Assembly: GCA_003599885.1 (NCBI GenBank)
Contig: QZKW01000062.1
Location: forward strand, 1 to 35,508
Direction: 5' to 3'
Source: Desulfobacteraceae bacterium
GTDB taxonomy: Bacteria > Desulfobacterota > Desulfobacteria > Desulfobacterales > Desulfosalsimonadaceae
Length of the DNA: 35,508 nt
Shown here: piece after piece, positions 15,707 through 23,924 of the stretch
Layout: every line of letters begins with the position of its first letter
How positions within the stretch are numbered: position 1 is the stretch's first letter
Notes under the pieces: model-generated
Database searches by the model: none
What the model was told of the DNA's origin: nothing
The model's input: only the letters and a program-made list of their open reading frames with translations
Made by a program: the position numbers and the translations under genes

Positions 15707-16120
15707 GTGAAAGTTCTTTTTGTGGATGATGAGGTGGATTTTCTGGAAGTGATGGTTAAGCGGCTTAAAAAGCGCGATTTAGATGTCACGAGCCTTTCCG
15801 ATGGTAATAAAGTTATTGAATTAATAGAAAAAAATAATTTCGATGTCGTGGTCTTGGATGTCCGGATGCCCGGCTGCAAGAACGGGATAGAGATATTAAA
15901 AGATATTAAAAAATGCAGGCCCCTGGTGGAGGTGGTCATGCTGACCGGCCATGCCCTGCTGGATGTGGCGAAGGAGGGCATCGAAAACGGCGCATTTGAT
16001 TACATGGTGAAACCCGCAGATATCGACGAACTGTTTTATATATTAAATGATGCGTATAAAAAGAAAACCATTCAGGAATCCAAAATCAAGAATATCGAAC
16101 ATCTGTTGCAAAACAAATAA
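15707..16120 (+). CDS. Stand-alone response-regulator receiver protein 2
   Basis: A 137-residue CheY-like receiver with the phospho-acceptor in VVLDVRMPGC, switch Thr in VVMLTGH, and Lys in YMVKPADIDEL. I place the start at GTG 15707, seven bases after AGGAG; the frame continues upstream to 15593, but that would overlap receiver 1 and add a sequence unlike any receiver. Length and fold match receiver 1. It lies 34 bp before the TauE/SafE permease start, whose AGGAGG falls in between, so the three genes are very likely one transcript. Confidence 0.9.
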   Translation: MKVLFVDDEVDFLEVMVKRLKKRDLDVTSLSDGNKVIELIEKNNFDVVVLDVRMPGCKNGIEILKDIKKCRPLVEVVMLTGHALLDVAKEGIENGAFDYMVKPADIDELFYILNDAYKKKTIQESKIKNIEHLLQNK

Positions 16121-16154
16121 TTTAACATTTTAATAGGTTAAGGAGGTTTTGACG

Positions 16155-17438
16155 ATGAATTTTGTTAGGAAAGCGGGCCAGATTATGTATCTTGGCGCAA
16201 GGGCCCATGCAGACTGGGAAATCGAGATGGCGGGCAATATTCTGCGCAGCAGAAAACGGCTGATGGTGCTGGGATTGCTGATGCTGCCGATTTTGATTTT
16301 TGGGGTTGTGTACGCCGAAGAAGTCGCCACCGAACTGCCCCATTATCTCGGGGGTAAAACCGCCCTGAGCCCGTCGTTTTTCACCATGGGAATTTTTGTG
16401 TCGTCGATTCTCATCGGGCTGTGCGCGGGACTCATCACCGGGTGCATCGGCGCGGGCGGCGGTTTCATCATCGCCCCGGCCCTCATGAGCGCCGGTATCA
16501 AGGGTATTCTGGCAGTGGGTACCGATTTGTTTCACATTTTCGCCAAAGCCATCATGGGAAGCGTTCTCCATAAAAAGCTCGGCAATATCTCCGTCTCCCT
16601 GGCTGTCATTTTTCTCATCGGTTCCATCGGCGGAGCAAGTCTTGGCGGGCTCCTGAACCGGTATCTGTATGATCTGAACCCCATTATCAGCGATGCGTTC
16701 ATCACCACCATTTATGTTTTGATGCTGGGCGTTCTGGGGACCTATTCACTGATTGATTATCTTCAGGCCCGGAAAGCTCCGGACGGCGGCGGCGATGCCC
16801 ACGGCGGAAAATCCGAAGGCGCTGAAATGGGTAATCTGCCCAAAAAGCTTCAGGCCATCAAACTTCCGCCCATGGTGACTTTCGATGAAGGCCTGGTTCC
16901 CGGCGGCCGGCAGATTTCAAGCTGGTTTCTGATCCTTTCCGGTTTTTTTGTGGGCCTGTGCGCCGCCATCATGGGTGTGGGCGGCGGCTTTTTGACGTTT
17001 CCGATTTTCGTTTACGTTCTGGGCGTTTCCTCAATGACCACCGTAGGCACGGATATTTTCCAGATTATTTTCACCGCAGGGTATGCCGGCATCGGCCAGT
17101 ACGCCGTTTACGGGTTTATTTTTTACACCCTGGCCATGGGCATGCTGCTGGGCTCGCTTCTGGGCATTCAAATCGGCGCTATGTCCACCAAAGTGGTGAA
17201 GGGAATCACCATCCGGGGATTTTATGCCCTTGCCGTACTGGCAGGATTTATTAACCGGTTTTTTGCCCTGCCTGCGAAACTGGCGTCGGTAAAGTGGATT
17301 TCTCTTTCACCGGAAACCGCAAAAATACTGGATTTCATCGGCGTATGGTCTTTTTTCATTATTATCTCCATATTTGCCGTCTGGGTAATCGGAACGTTTG
17401 TCTTAAATATTAAAAAATTGAAGGGTGAGGAGGCCTAA
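16155..17438 (+). CDS. TauE/SafE-family anion permease
   Basis: A 427-residue inner-membrane protein of the TauE/SafE family, which exports or imports sulfite, sulfonates and similar small anions. It shows the family's internal duplication: GLCAGLITGCIGAGGGFIIAPAL with VGTDLFHIFAKA, and later GLCAAIMGVGGGFLTFPIFV with VGTDIFQIIFTAGYAG. A hydrophilic loop (~residues 205-250, rich in Gly/Lys) separates the halves. The cytoplasmic N-terminus of ~35 residues precedes the first helix. The start at 16155 has AGGAGG eight bases upstream. In sulfate reducers such permeases are plausible sulfite or sulfate-related transporters, but the substrate is not readable here. Confidence 0.9.
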   Translation: MNFVRKAGQIMYLGARAHADWEIEMAGNILRSRKRLMVLGLLMLPILIFGVVYAEEVATELPHYLGGKTALSPSFFTMGIFVSSILIGLCAGLITGCIGAGGGFIIAPALMSAGIKGILAVGTDLFHIFAKAIMGSVLHKKLGNISVSLAVIFLIGSIGGASLGGLLNRYLYDLNPIISDAFITTIYVLMLGVLGTYSLIDYLQARKAPDGGGDAHGGKSEGAEMGNLPKKLQAIKLPPMVTFDEGLVPGGRQISSWFLILSGFFVGLCAAIMGVGGGFLTFPIFVYVLGVSSMTTVGTDIFQIIFTAGYAGIGQYAVYGFIFYTLAMGMLLGSLLGIQIGAMSTKVVKGITIRGFYALAVLAGFINRFFALPAKLASVKWISLSPETAKILDFIGVWSFFIIISIFAVWVIGTFVLNIKKLKGEEA

Positions 17439-17442
17439 ACGC

Positions 17443-18147
17443 ATGATAGCCAATAAAAAGGAATTTTATGGAGGAGTGGGCTTGATGGCGGGGTTTATGG
17501 CTGTCCTGGTTCTGATTTTTCTGCCCCTGTATCATGACTCGCATGGTAAACAACAAAACGGTCTTAATTTTCTGGATGATCTGTTTAATTCCATTTCCAA
17601 GGATTCAGCCTATTATATTCCCAAGCTCAAGGACGATGTCAAAAAATCGCTGCAGGGAAAAACCATGGCGCTGGATCTGAAATTTGAAAGCGACGCCAAG
17701 GCGAAAGAGATTGAGCAGTTGTTTATAAAGGCAGGTGCGGAGGCCAAAGCCGAAGGAGCCCTTATCACCGTGAAGGGAGACCTCGACAAAATCATGGGAG
17801 CCTGTCTGGATGATGCGGATACCCTGTTTCATAACCAGTCGGACGCGCTCCGGGCGAAATACGGCATGGATGGCAAATTGGTCCTTTATGACTGGTGGCT
17901 CAGTTTAAAGTCTATGAAATCGGCTTTAGACGGTAATGAACAATTCAAGGAAGGGAAAGTCGTTTATAGTGTCATGACCAAGGCAGTGGAATGTTCATAT
18001 AATTATTATAAGGTTGAGCCCAAGGGCATGAGCACCTCCCTGGGTCTGGTGATCTTCTCCCTTGTATTTTACGTGGTCTATACCTTATGGTATGGGTATG
18101 CGATCATGTTCATGTTTGAAGGATGGGGGCTCAAGATCAGCCATTGA
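17443..18147 (+). CDS. Two-helix membrane protein of unknown function
   Basis: A 234-residue protein with a membrane helix near each end (GGVGLMAGFMAVLVLIFLPLY and LGLVIFSLVFYVVYTLWYGY). About 165 hydrophilic residues lie between them (KLKDDVKKSLQGKTMALDLKF..., YGMDGKLVLYDWWLSLKS). I do not recognise the family. It starts 4 bp after the permease stop; GGAGG sits inside the end of the permease gene, so the two are translationally coupled. Its tight link to TauE/SafE suggests an accessory or sensory subunit. A dispersed repeat follows it directly. Confidence 0.8.
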   Translation: MIANKKEFYGGVGLMAGFMAVLVLIFLPLYHDSHGKQQNGLNFLDDLFNSISKDSAYYIPKLKDDVKKSLQGKTMALDLKFESDAKAKEIEQLFIKAGAEAKAEGALITVKGDLDKIMGACLDDADTLFHNQSDALRAKYGMDGKLVLYDWWLSLKSMKSALDGNEQFKEGKVVYSVMTKAVECSYNYYKVEPKGMSTSLGLVIFSLVFYVVYTLWYGYAIMFMFEGWGLKISH

Positions 18148-18169
18148 TTTTTAAGCGCCTGCTCTTTTT

Positions 18170-18253
18170 TTTACCACAGAGCACACAGAGAAGACAGAGA
18201 AGAAAAAAACGAATACGGGTTGCCTCTTTGGCCTTTGTGATCTCTGTGGTAAA
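18170..18253. repeat. Dispersed intergenic inverted-repeat element, copy 2
   Basis: The ends TTTACCACAGAG (18170-18181) and CTCTGTGGTAAA (18242-18253) are perfectly complementary, and the interior contains CACAGAGAAGACAGAGAAG. It is related to 14415-14510. It lies between the two-helix membrane protein and the PEP-synthase-like gene and could attenuate transcription between them. Confidence 0.7.
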
Positions 18254-18291
18254 TTTTATTTTTTTTCCGGTTTATCCGGGTAAAGCGAGCG

Positions 18292-20955
18292 ATGAAAAAA
18301 TTCTGCCGGATAATCAACCGGATTTTCAAGGACCGGTTTCGGAAAATTACTGCTCCTGAAGGTTTTGACGCTGAAAAACTGCGGATCGACTTTAAGGAGC
18401 GGTACCATCATTTCAATATGCTTCTGAACGCCAACAACAAGGCCCTTGAAGTGATGGCCGGCATCGAGCAGGCGTTGCAGGGGAAGCGGCCGTTCGGCAT
18501 GTCGTTTGTTAAATCAAGCTGCATTCAAGTCACGGTCAGTCTCCTGCGTCTGATCAAGCATCTGGAGCACCTCAGCGACGGAAAGTACAATCAACTGTAT
18601 GACCGGTTTGATGATATTTCAAATAAAATCGGTCCATTAATAGAGCAAAAAAAAGGGATGACCGATGAGCGCATCGTCATCCCTTTGCATTCCATCGACC
18701 GCACCATGTCGGACCTGGTGGGCGGCAAAATGGCCAACCTCGGGGAAATCCATAACCGGACCCAAATGAAAGTGCCCGGCGGGTTTGCCATCACCGCTCA
18801 CGCCTGTCATCTTTTTTTCAGCCATAACGACCTTCAGCCGGAAATCGACAAGCGGTTTATCTCAGCCGATCTGGATACAATGGACGGTTTAGGCAGTTTG
18901 AGCGCTGATATCCAGAACCTCATCACGAGCGCCGAGATCCCTAAGGAAATTGAAGATGAAATCAGCGCGGCATGGAAAGTCCTTGAAGAAGAAATGGGAC
19001 GCCCCCTGTCCGTGGCCCTCCGGAGCAGCGCGTTTGGAGAAGACGCAGCGGAAAATTCCTTTGCCGGGCAATACCGTTCGGAACTGAATGTCCGGGAGGA
19101 AATCCTGTTTCCGGCCTATAAGGACATCATTGCAAGCCTTTACAGCCTGACCGCCATCACCTACCGTCTGAACAGGGGATTGCGGGACGAGGATATCGCC
19201 ATGAGCGTCGGGTGTATTGCCATGGTGGACGCGCTTTCGGGCGGAGTCGCGTATTCCGGGAACCCGCTGGACAACATGGATCATTCCATTATCATCAATT
19301 CGGCCTGGGGACTTCCCAAGGCCGTGGTGGACGGCGGCGTGGACTGTGATTTGTTTATTGTCGGCCGCAGCCCTCAGCTGCAGATCACGCGCAGGGAAAT
19401 CAAGGAAAAAAAAGAGCAGTTTGTCTGTTATTCGGAGGAGGGGCTCTGCCGTTTTGACGCAACAGGCGATAACAAGGATGCGCCTTCCCTCACCGACGCA
19501 CAGGCCCTGGATCTGGCCGGGCTGGCCGTGAAACTTGAGCAGTATTACGGCGCTCCCCAGGATATTGAATGGGCCATTGACCGGAAGGGGACCATTTATA
19601 TCCTCCAGTGCCGTCCGCTGCGGCAGATTCAGGCGGAGAAAGTGGATGAATCCGGAAAGCCGGATCAGAACGCCAGGGAAAACGTCATTGCCGCAGGCGG
19701 TGTGATGATTTGTCCGGGAGCTGTCAGCGGACCGGTGTTTATCATCAATAACCCGGCAGACATGGCCAAATTCCCGGACCAGGCCGTTCTTGTGGCCCGG
19801 CAGGCCCTTCCCGTGTGGGCGTCACTGATGAACCGGGCCGCCGCTGTTGTCACCGAGCAGGGCACATTCGCCGGTCATCTCGCGAATGTGGCCCGGGAGT
19901 TTAATGTTCCTGCGGTTTTCGGATTAAAAGACATTGCCACCCTGTTGAAAAACAACGCTATTGTCACGGTGGACGCCGCCCGTCAATGCGTCTACAGCGG
20001 AAAGGTCGACATCCCGTCCGCAGCCCCCCAAACGCCTAAAAACCGGATGGAAGGCAGTCCGGTCTATAATGTGCTGTCGGAAGTCAGCCGCCATATCGTG
20101 CCCCTGAATCTGCTCGATCCGTATTCGACAAAATTCAAGCCGGAAAATTGCCGGACTTTTCATGACATCACCCGGTTTGCCCACGAAAAGTCCGTCCAGG
20201 AAATGTTCAATTTCGGCAAGGAACATAATTTTGCCGAACGCTCCAGCAAGCAGCTTTATTATAAAGTTCCCATGCAGTGGTGGGTGCTGAATCTGGACGA
20301 CGGGTTTAAGGACGAGGTGAAGGGCAAATATATCCGGCTCGAAAATATCGCTTCCATTCCCATGCTCGCCCTTTGGGACGGGCTCATCGCCATTCCCTGG
20401 GACGGTCCGCCGAGCATCGACGGCAAAGGTCTGGCCTCCGTGATGTTTCAGTCCATGACCAACCGGTCGCTGGAGCCGGGAATGAAATCCTCGTATACCG
20501 AGAAAAATTATTTTATGGTATCCAAAAACTTCTGCAGTTTCTCGTCCCGGCTGGGATATCATTTTGCCATCACTGAAGCCCTGGTCAGCGAACGCCGGGG
20601 GGAGAATTACATTAGTTTTCAGTTCAAAGGCGGGGCGGCCGACAACAACCGCCGGGTCCGCCGGGTTCAGTTTATCGCTGATATCCTGACGGATAACGGA
20701 TTCCGAGTGGATGTCCGGGAGGATACATTGATCTCGAGGGTGGAGGGGTTTGAAATGGATTATATGCTGGAGCGGCTGAAGATTCTGGGCTACCTCGTCA
20801 TTCATACCCGACAGCTCGACATGATCATGACCAATCCCAATGCCGTTTGTTATTACCGCGCCAAAATTGATAAAGACATTCAGTCGATCCTGCCGCCGGG
20901 CAGCGCTGCCGTCTCTCCGAAAGTCTGCGAAGCCGATTCAATGAATAATGCATAG
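18292..20955 (+). CDS. PEP-synthase/PPDK-like protein without the C-terminal barrel
   Basis: An 887-residue protein. After ~130 helical residues comes the PPDK N-terminal ATP-grasp region: VGGKMANLGEIHN with VPGGFAITAHA (~145-170), VALRSSAFGEDAAENSFAGQ (Arg near 244), and IEWAIDRKGTIYILQCRPL (~425). A swivelling phosphohistidine domain follows with TEQGTFAGHLANVARE, His529 in the position of the phosphorylated His. PEP synthase and PPDK then have a TIM barrel that binds PEP/pyruvate. Here the last ~320 residues look different (MQWWVLNLDDGF, FCSFSSRLGYHF) and no barrel motif is visible. It may pass phosphate from ATP to another acceptor. The start has only a weak ribosome binding site (AAAGCGAG). 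It sits downstream of the TauE cluster on the same strand. Confidence 0.8.
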   Translation: MKKFCRIINRIFKDRFRKITAPEGFDAEKLRIDFKERYHHFNMLLNANNKALEVMAGIEQALQGKRPFGMSFVKSSCIQVTVSLLRLIKHLEHLSDGKYNQLYDRFDDISNKIGPLIEQKKGMTDERIVIPLHSIDRTMSDLVGGKMANLGEIHNRTQMKVPGGFAITAHACHLFFSHNDLQPEIDKRFISADLDTMDGLGSLSADIQNLITSAEIPKEIEDEISAAWKVLEEEMGRPLSVALRSSAFGEDAAENSFAGQYRSELNVREEILFPAYKDIIASLYSLTAITYRLNRGLRDEDIAMSVGCIAMVDALSGGVAYSGNPLDNMDHSIIINSAWGLPKAVVDGGVDCDLFIVGRSPQLQITRREIKEKKEQFVCYSEEGLCRFDATGDNKDAPSLTDAQALDLAGLAVKLEQYYGAPQDIEWAIDRKGTIYILQCRPLRQIQAEKVDESGKPDQNARENVIAAGGVMICPGAVSGPVFIINNPADMAKFPDQAVLVARQALPVWASLMNRAAAVVTEQGTFAGHLANVAREFNVPAVFGLKDIATLLKNNAIVTVDAARQCVYSGKVDIPSAAPQTPKNRMEGSPVYNVLSEVSRHIVPLNLLDPYSTKFKPENCRTFHDITRFAHEKSVQEMFNFGKEHNFAERSSKQLYYKVPMQWWVLNLDDGFKDEVKGKYIRLENIASIPMLALWDGLIAIPWDGPPSIDGKGLASVMFQSMTNRSLEPGMKSSYTEKNYFMVSKNFCSFSSRLGYHFAITEALVSERRGENYISFQFKGGAADNNRRVRRVQFIADILTDNGFRVDVREDTLISRVEGFEMDYMLERLKILGYLVIHTRQLDMIMTNPNAVCYYRAKIDKDIQSILPPGSAAVSPKVCEADSMNNA

Positions 20956-21298
20956 GTTGAAATTCTTTCCCGGAAATCGCCCGGTAACCGCCGTTAAAAA
21001 AAGATTGTTAAAAAGAATCCCCGGCGGTATAGTTTCAACTATTAGTCGGTGAGTATTTTTGGGACAGGGATGGCTTGTCTGTTTATATCCGGTTCTTGAT
21101 TACCCCGAATGTACATCCTGGTGATTACCGATAGCGGGTGATTCGGGTATATGCTTTTACAACCGGAACGAACCTGATTATATTCTGAATTCATCAATTT
21201 TCATCCACCGCCCCCTGTCCTCTGCCTTCTGAAACCTTGCCACACTGCCGACCCTTATTCCCGTGTTTTTTAAAGTAAGCATTCAAAAGGAGATGCTT
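20956..21298. other. Intergenic region before the hybrid kinase
   Basis: 343 bp with no convincing gene. ACCGCCG (20987-20993) and CGGCGGT (21022-21028) could form a 7-bp hairpin with a long A-rich loop just after the PEP-synthase-like gene, a weak terminator at best. The rest must hold the kinase promoter; I could not identify one with confidence. Confidence 0.4.
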
Positions 21299-23896
21299 AT
21301 GGATACACCGGACCACAGGACCACCCCCGCACAAATCCTGCGACGCAAATCTGAAGAAAAACTCCGGACCTTGAAAAGTCTGGATACTGAGGGGCTCGGG
21401 CCTGAAGAGACCCGGCAGTTGATTCATGATCTGCGTGTCCATCAGATTGAACTGGAAATTCAGAACGAAGAGCTGCGAAAGGTGCAGGGGGACCTGGATC
21501 TTTCGCTGGCCCGTTATTTCGAGTTGTACGACTTTGCGCCGGTGGGCTATATCTCCCTTTCCGAAAAAGGGGTGATTCTGGAGGCCAACCTTGCCGCAGC
21601 GGTCATGCTTGGAATGAACCGTGGGGAACTGGCCGGGCAGGCGCTGACCCGGTTTGTTTTTAATGAGGATCAGGATACCTGTTACCACTATTTAAAGACG
21701 CTATTCGGGGCTGGTGAGTCTCAGGCTTGCCGAATACGGATGCATGGGCCGTCCAGTGATACGGTTTTGGTTCAGCTGGAGGCGACTGCCGTAAGGGAAG
21801 CGGATGGCGCGATGATGTCCCGTGTCGCGATGATCGATATTACCGAGCGATGCAAGGCAGAGACTTTATTGCAGGAGAAGGAGACTTTTCTGAGCAGTGT
21901 GCTTCGGGCCGCTCCCATTGGTATCGGAGTGGTCGTTGACCGTGAGCTTGTGCAAGTCAACCTGCAAATATGTGAGATGACCGGTTACTCCCAGGAAGAA
22001 CTGGTGGGCCGGAACGCCAGAATACTTTATCTCAGTGACAAGGACTATGAAACCGTTGGACGGGAAAAATACGCACAAATCCGCGAAAAAGGCACGGGAT
22101 CTGTGGAAACACGATGGAAGCGCAAAAACGGGGAGGCGATTGATGTGCTGCTGAGTTCCACTCCGCTTGCGCTTGAGGATCTCTTGAAAGGCGTTGTTTT
22201 TACAGCTATGGACATCACTGAGCGGCGCAGAGCCGAGACTGCGCTGCGGGAGCGAGAGGCGTTACTCAGAATCGCCGGGCGGACATCAAAATTCGGCGGA
22301 TGGAGTGCAAATCTTTCCGATCAGAAGGTCATATGGTCTGATGAGGTGGCTGTCATACATGAAAAGGAACCGGGGTATTCGCCTTCTGTAGATGAAGGTA
22401 TTCAGTTTTACGCTCCTGAATACAGGGCGACAGTCTCCAGAATCTTCAGGGACTGCGCTCTTGAGGGGAAGCCTTATGACGAGGAAATGGAAATTATTAC
22501 CGCTCGTGGCCACCGAAGATGGGTGCGCACCACGGGTGAGGCGGTACGTGACGAATCGGGGGAAATTATTCGCGTACATGGGGCATTTCAGGACATTACC
22601 CGACGCAAGCGGTCGGAGGCGAAAATCCGTCAGCTCCGGAAGGCCGAAGGACTTGGAAGGATGGCCGGGGCCATTGCCCATCATTATAACAATTTACTTG
22701 CCGCTGTGATGGGGAACCTGGAACTGGCAGAGGCGGATATCTCTATGGATTCATCCGCAGCAGTTAAACTGTCTGAAGCCATGAAAGCGGCCCGGCGTGC
22801 TTCGGAAATCGGCGGGCTGATGCTGGCCTATTTGGGACAGACGGTCGCACGACGCGAACCGCTGGATCTTTCTGAAATCTGCCGCGGGCACCTGGCGGAC
22901 CTCCAAGCTAGTATGCCGGACCACGTGATCCTGGAGACGGATCTGCCATTGCCGGGGCCGGTTGTCAGTGCGAATGCCGATCAGCTCCGGCAGGCTTTAA
23001 ACGCTCTGGTCATCAATGCCCGGGAAGCTGTCGGAGAACGCACGGGTAAAGTCTCTTTGAAATTTCAAAACGTTTCCCAAACGGATATTCCGGCCGCCCC
23101 TGACCAGATCAGCCGGGTTTTGGGCGGGCTGATTGACCATGCAAAGGACTTGATTAAAAGCCGCCGGGAAGTTATTTCATTGAACGTCCGAACGGTTGCT
23201 GCTGAGGATATTTCCGGGATTAACCGTTTCCCTGTCGAATTCCAACCGGGAGCAGCCAGTTATGCCTGTCTGGAAGTGAGGGACAAGGGCTGCGGCATTG
23301 CCGAAGCCGAGATCGAAAAACTTTTCGATCCTTTTTATTCGACCAAGTTTACGGGCCGGGGTCTTGGGCTTCCGGTGGCACTGGGGGCTGTGAAAGCCCA
23401 TGGGGGGTGTATCACGGTGGAAACCGGTCCTGGCCGGGGAAGCGTATTCCGGGTTTACCTCCCGTTGACCGGCGAAAAGATTTCCCGCTCGAAACTACAG
23501 TGGCCGGATGGCACGGTCAACCTGAAAGGCGTCACGGCCCTGATAGTCGAAGATGATGAAGCCATGCGCCTGATGGCTGCCACCATGCTCGGGCTTCTGG
23601 ATATGAAGGTACTTGAAGCCGGGGATGGGGTCGAGGCAGTGGAGGTGTTTAAAAATCACGTAAATGAAATCCGCTGTGTCCTGTGCGATCTCACCATGCC
23701 GCAGATGGACGGATGGGAGACTATAGAGGCGCTTCGCCGGCTTTCACCCGGCATTCCCGTGATTCTGGTCAGCGGATACGACGCGGCCACTGCCATGGAT
23801 GGCGACCATCCCGAATTGCCGCAGGCCTTTTTGAGCAAACCTTACGGAATGAGAGCTCTGAAGGAATCGCTGGCAAAGGCGTTGGAAGGGAAATGA
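21299..23896 (+). CDS. Hybrid histidine kinase with three PAS domains and a C-terminal receiver
   Basis: An 865-residue soluble sensor kinase without membrane helices. The coiled N-terminus (HDLRVHQIELEIQNEELRK) is followed by three PAS domains, ending near DITERCKAE (~185), DITERRRAE (~310) and DITRRKRSE (~437). The dimerisation motif reads GAIAHHYNNLL, with His461 as phospho-site; most relatives have HDFNN. ATP-binding boxes: NALVINAREAVGE, DKGCGIAEAEIEKLFDPFYSTK and GRGLGLPVALG. An extra ~50 residues sit between the N and G boxes. The receiver has Asp797 in LCDLTMPQMDG. The start at 21299 has AGGAG six bases upstream. It may phosphorylate the stand-alone receivers encoded 6 kb upstream; that is inference from proximity. 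Confidence 0.92.
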   Translation: MDTPDHRTTPAQILRRKSEEKLRTLKSLDTEGLGPEETRQLIHDLRVHQIELEIQNEELRKVQGDLDLSLARYFELYDFAPVGYISLSEKGVILEANLAAAVMLGMNRGELAGQALTRFVFNEDQDTCYHYLKTLFGAGESQACRIRMHGPSSDTVLVQLEATAVREADGAMMSRVAMIDITERCKAETLLQEKETFLSSVLRAAPIGIGVVVDRELVQVNLQICEMTGYSQEELVGRNARILYLSDKDYETVGREKYAQIREKGTGSVETRWKRKNGEAIDVLLSSTPLALEDLLKGVVFTAMDITERRRAETALREREALLRIAGRTSKFGGWSANLSDQKVIWSDEVAVIHEKEPGYSPSVDEGIQFYAPEYRATVSRIFRDCALEGKPYDEEMEIITARGHRRWVRTTGEAVRDESGEIIRVHGAFQDITRRKRSEAKIRQLRKAEGLGRMAGAIAHHYNNLLAAVMGNLELAEADISMDSSAAVKLSEAMKAARRASEIGGLMLAYLGQTVARREPLDLSEICRGHLADLQASMPDHVILETDLPLPGPVVSANADQLRQALNALVINAREAVGERTGKVSLKFQNVSQTDIPAAPDQISRVLGGLIDHAKDLIKSRREVISLNVRTVAAEDISGINRFPVEFQPGAASYACLEVRDKGCGIAEAEIEKLFDPFYSTKFTGRGLGLPVALGAVKAHGGCITVETGPGRGSVFRVYLPLTGEKISRSKLQWPDGTVNLKGVTALIVEDDEAMRLMAATMLGLLDMKVLEAGDGVEAVEVFKNHVNEIRCVLCDLTMPQMDGWETIEALRRLSPGIPVILVSGYDAATAMDGDHPELPQAFLSKPYGMRALKESLAKALEGK

Positions 23897-23924
23897 AGGG
23901 TATTGGGTTTATTTTTAACTGTGG

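Noticed and set aside
19924-20805. 293-residue open frame antisense to the PEP-synthase-like gene
   Set aside because: The sense strand has clear domain motifs; the antisense frame is a codon-bias shadow with no recognisable domain.
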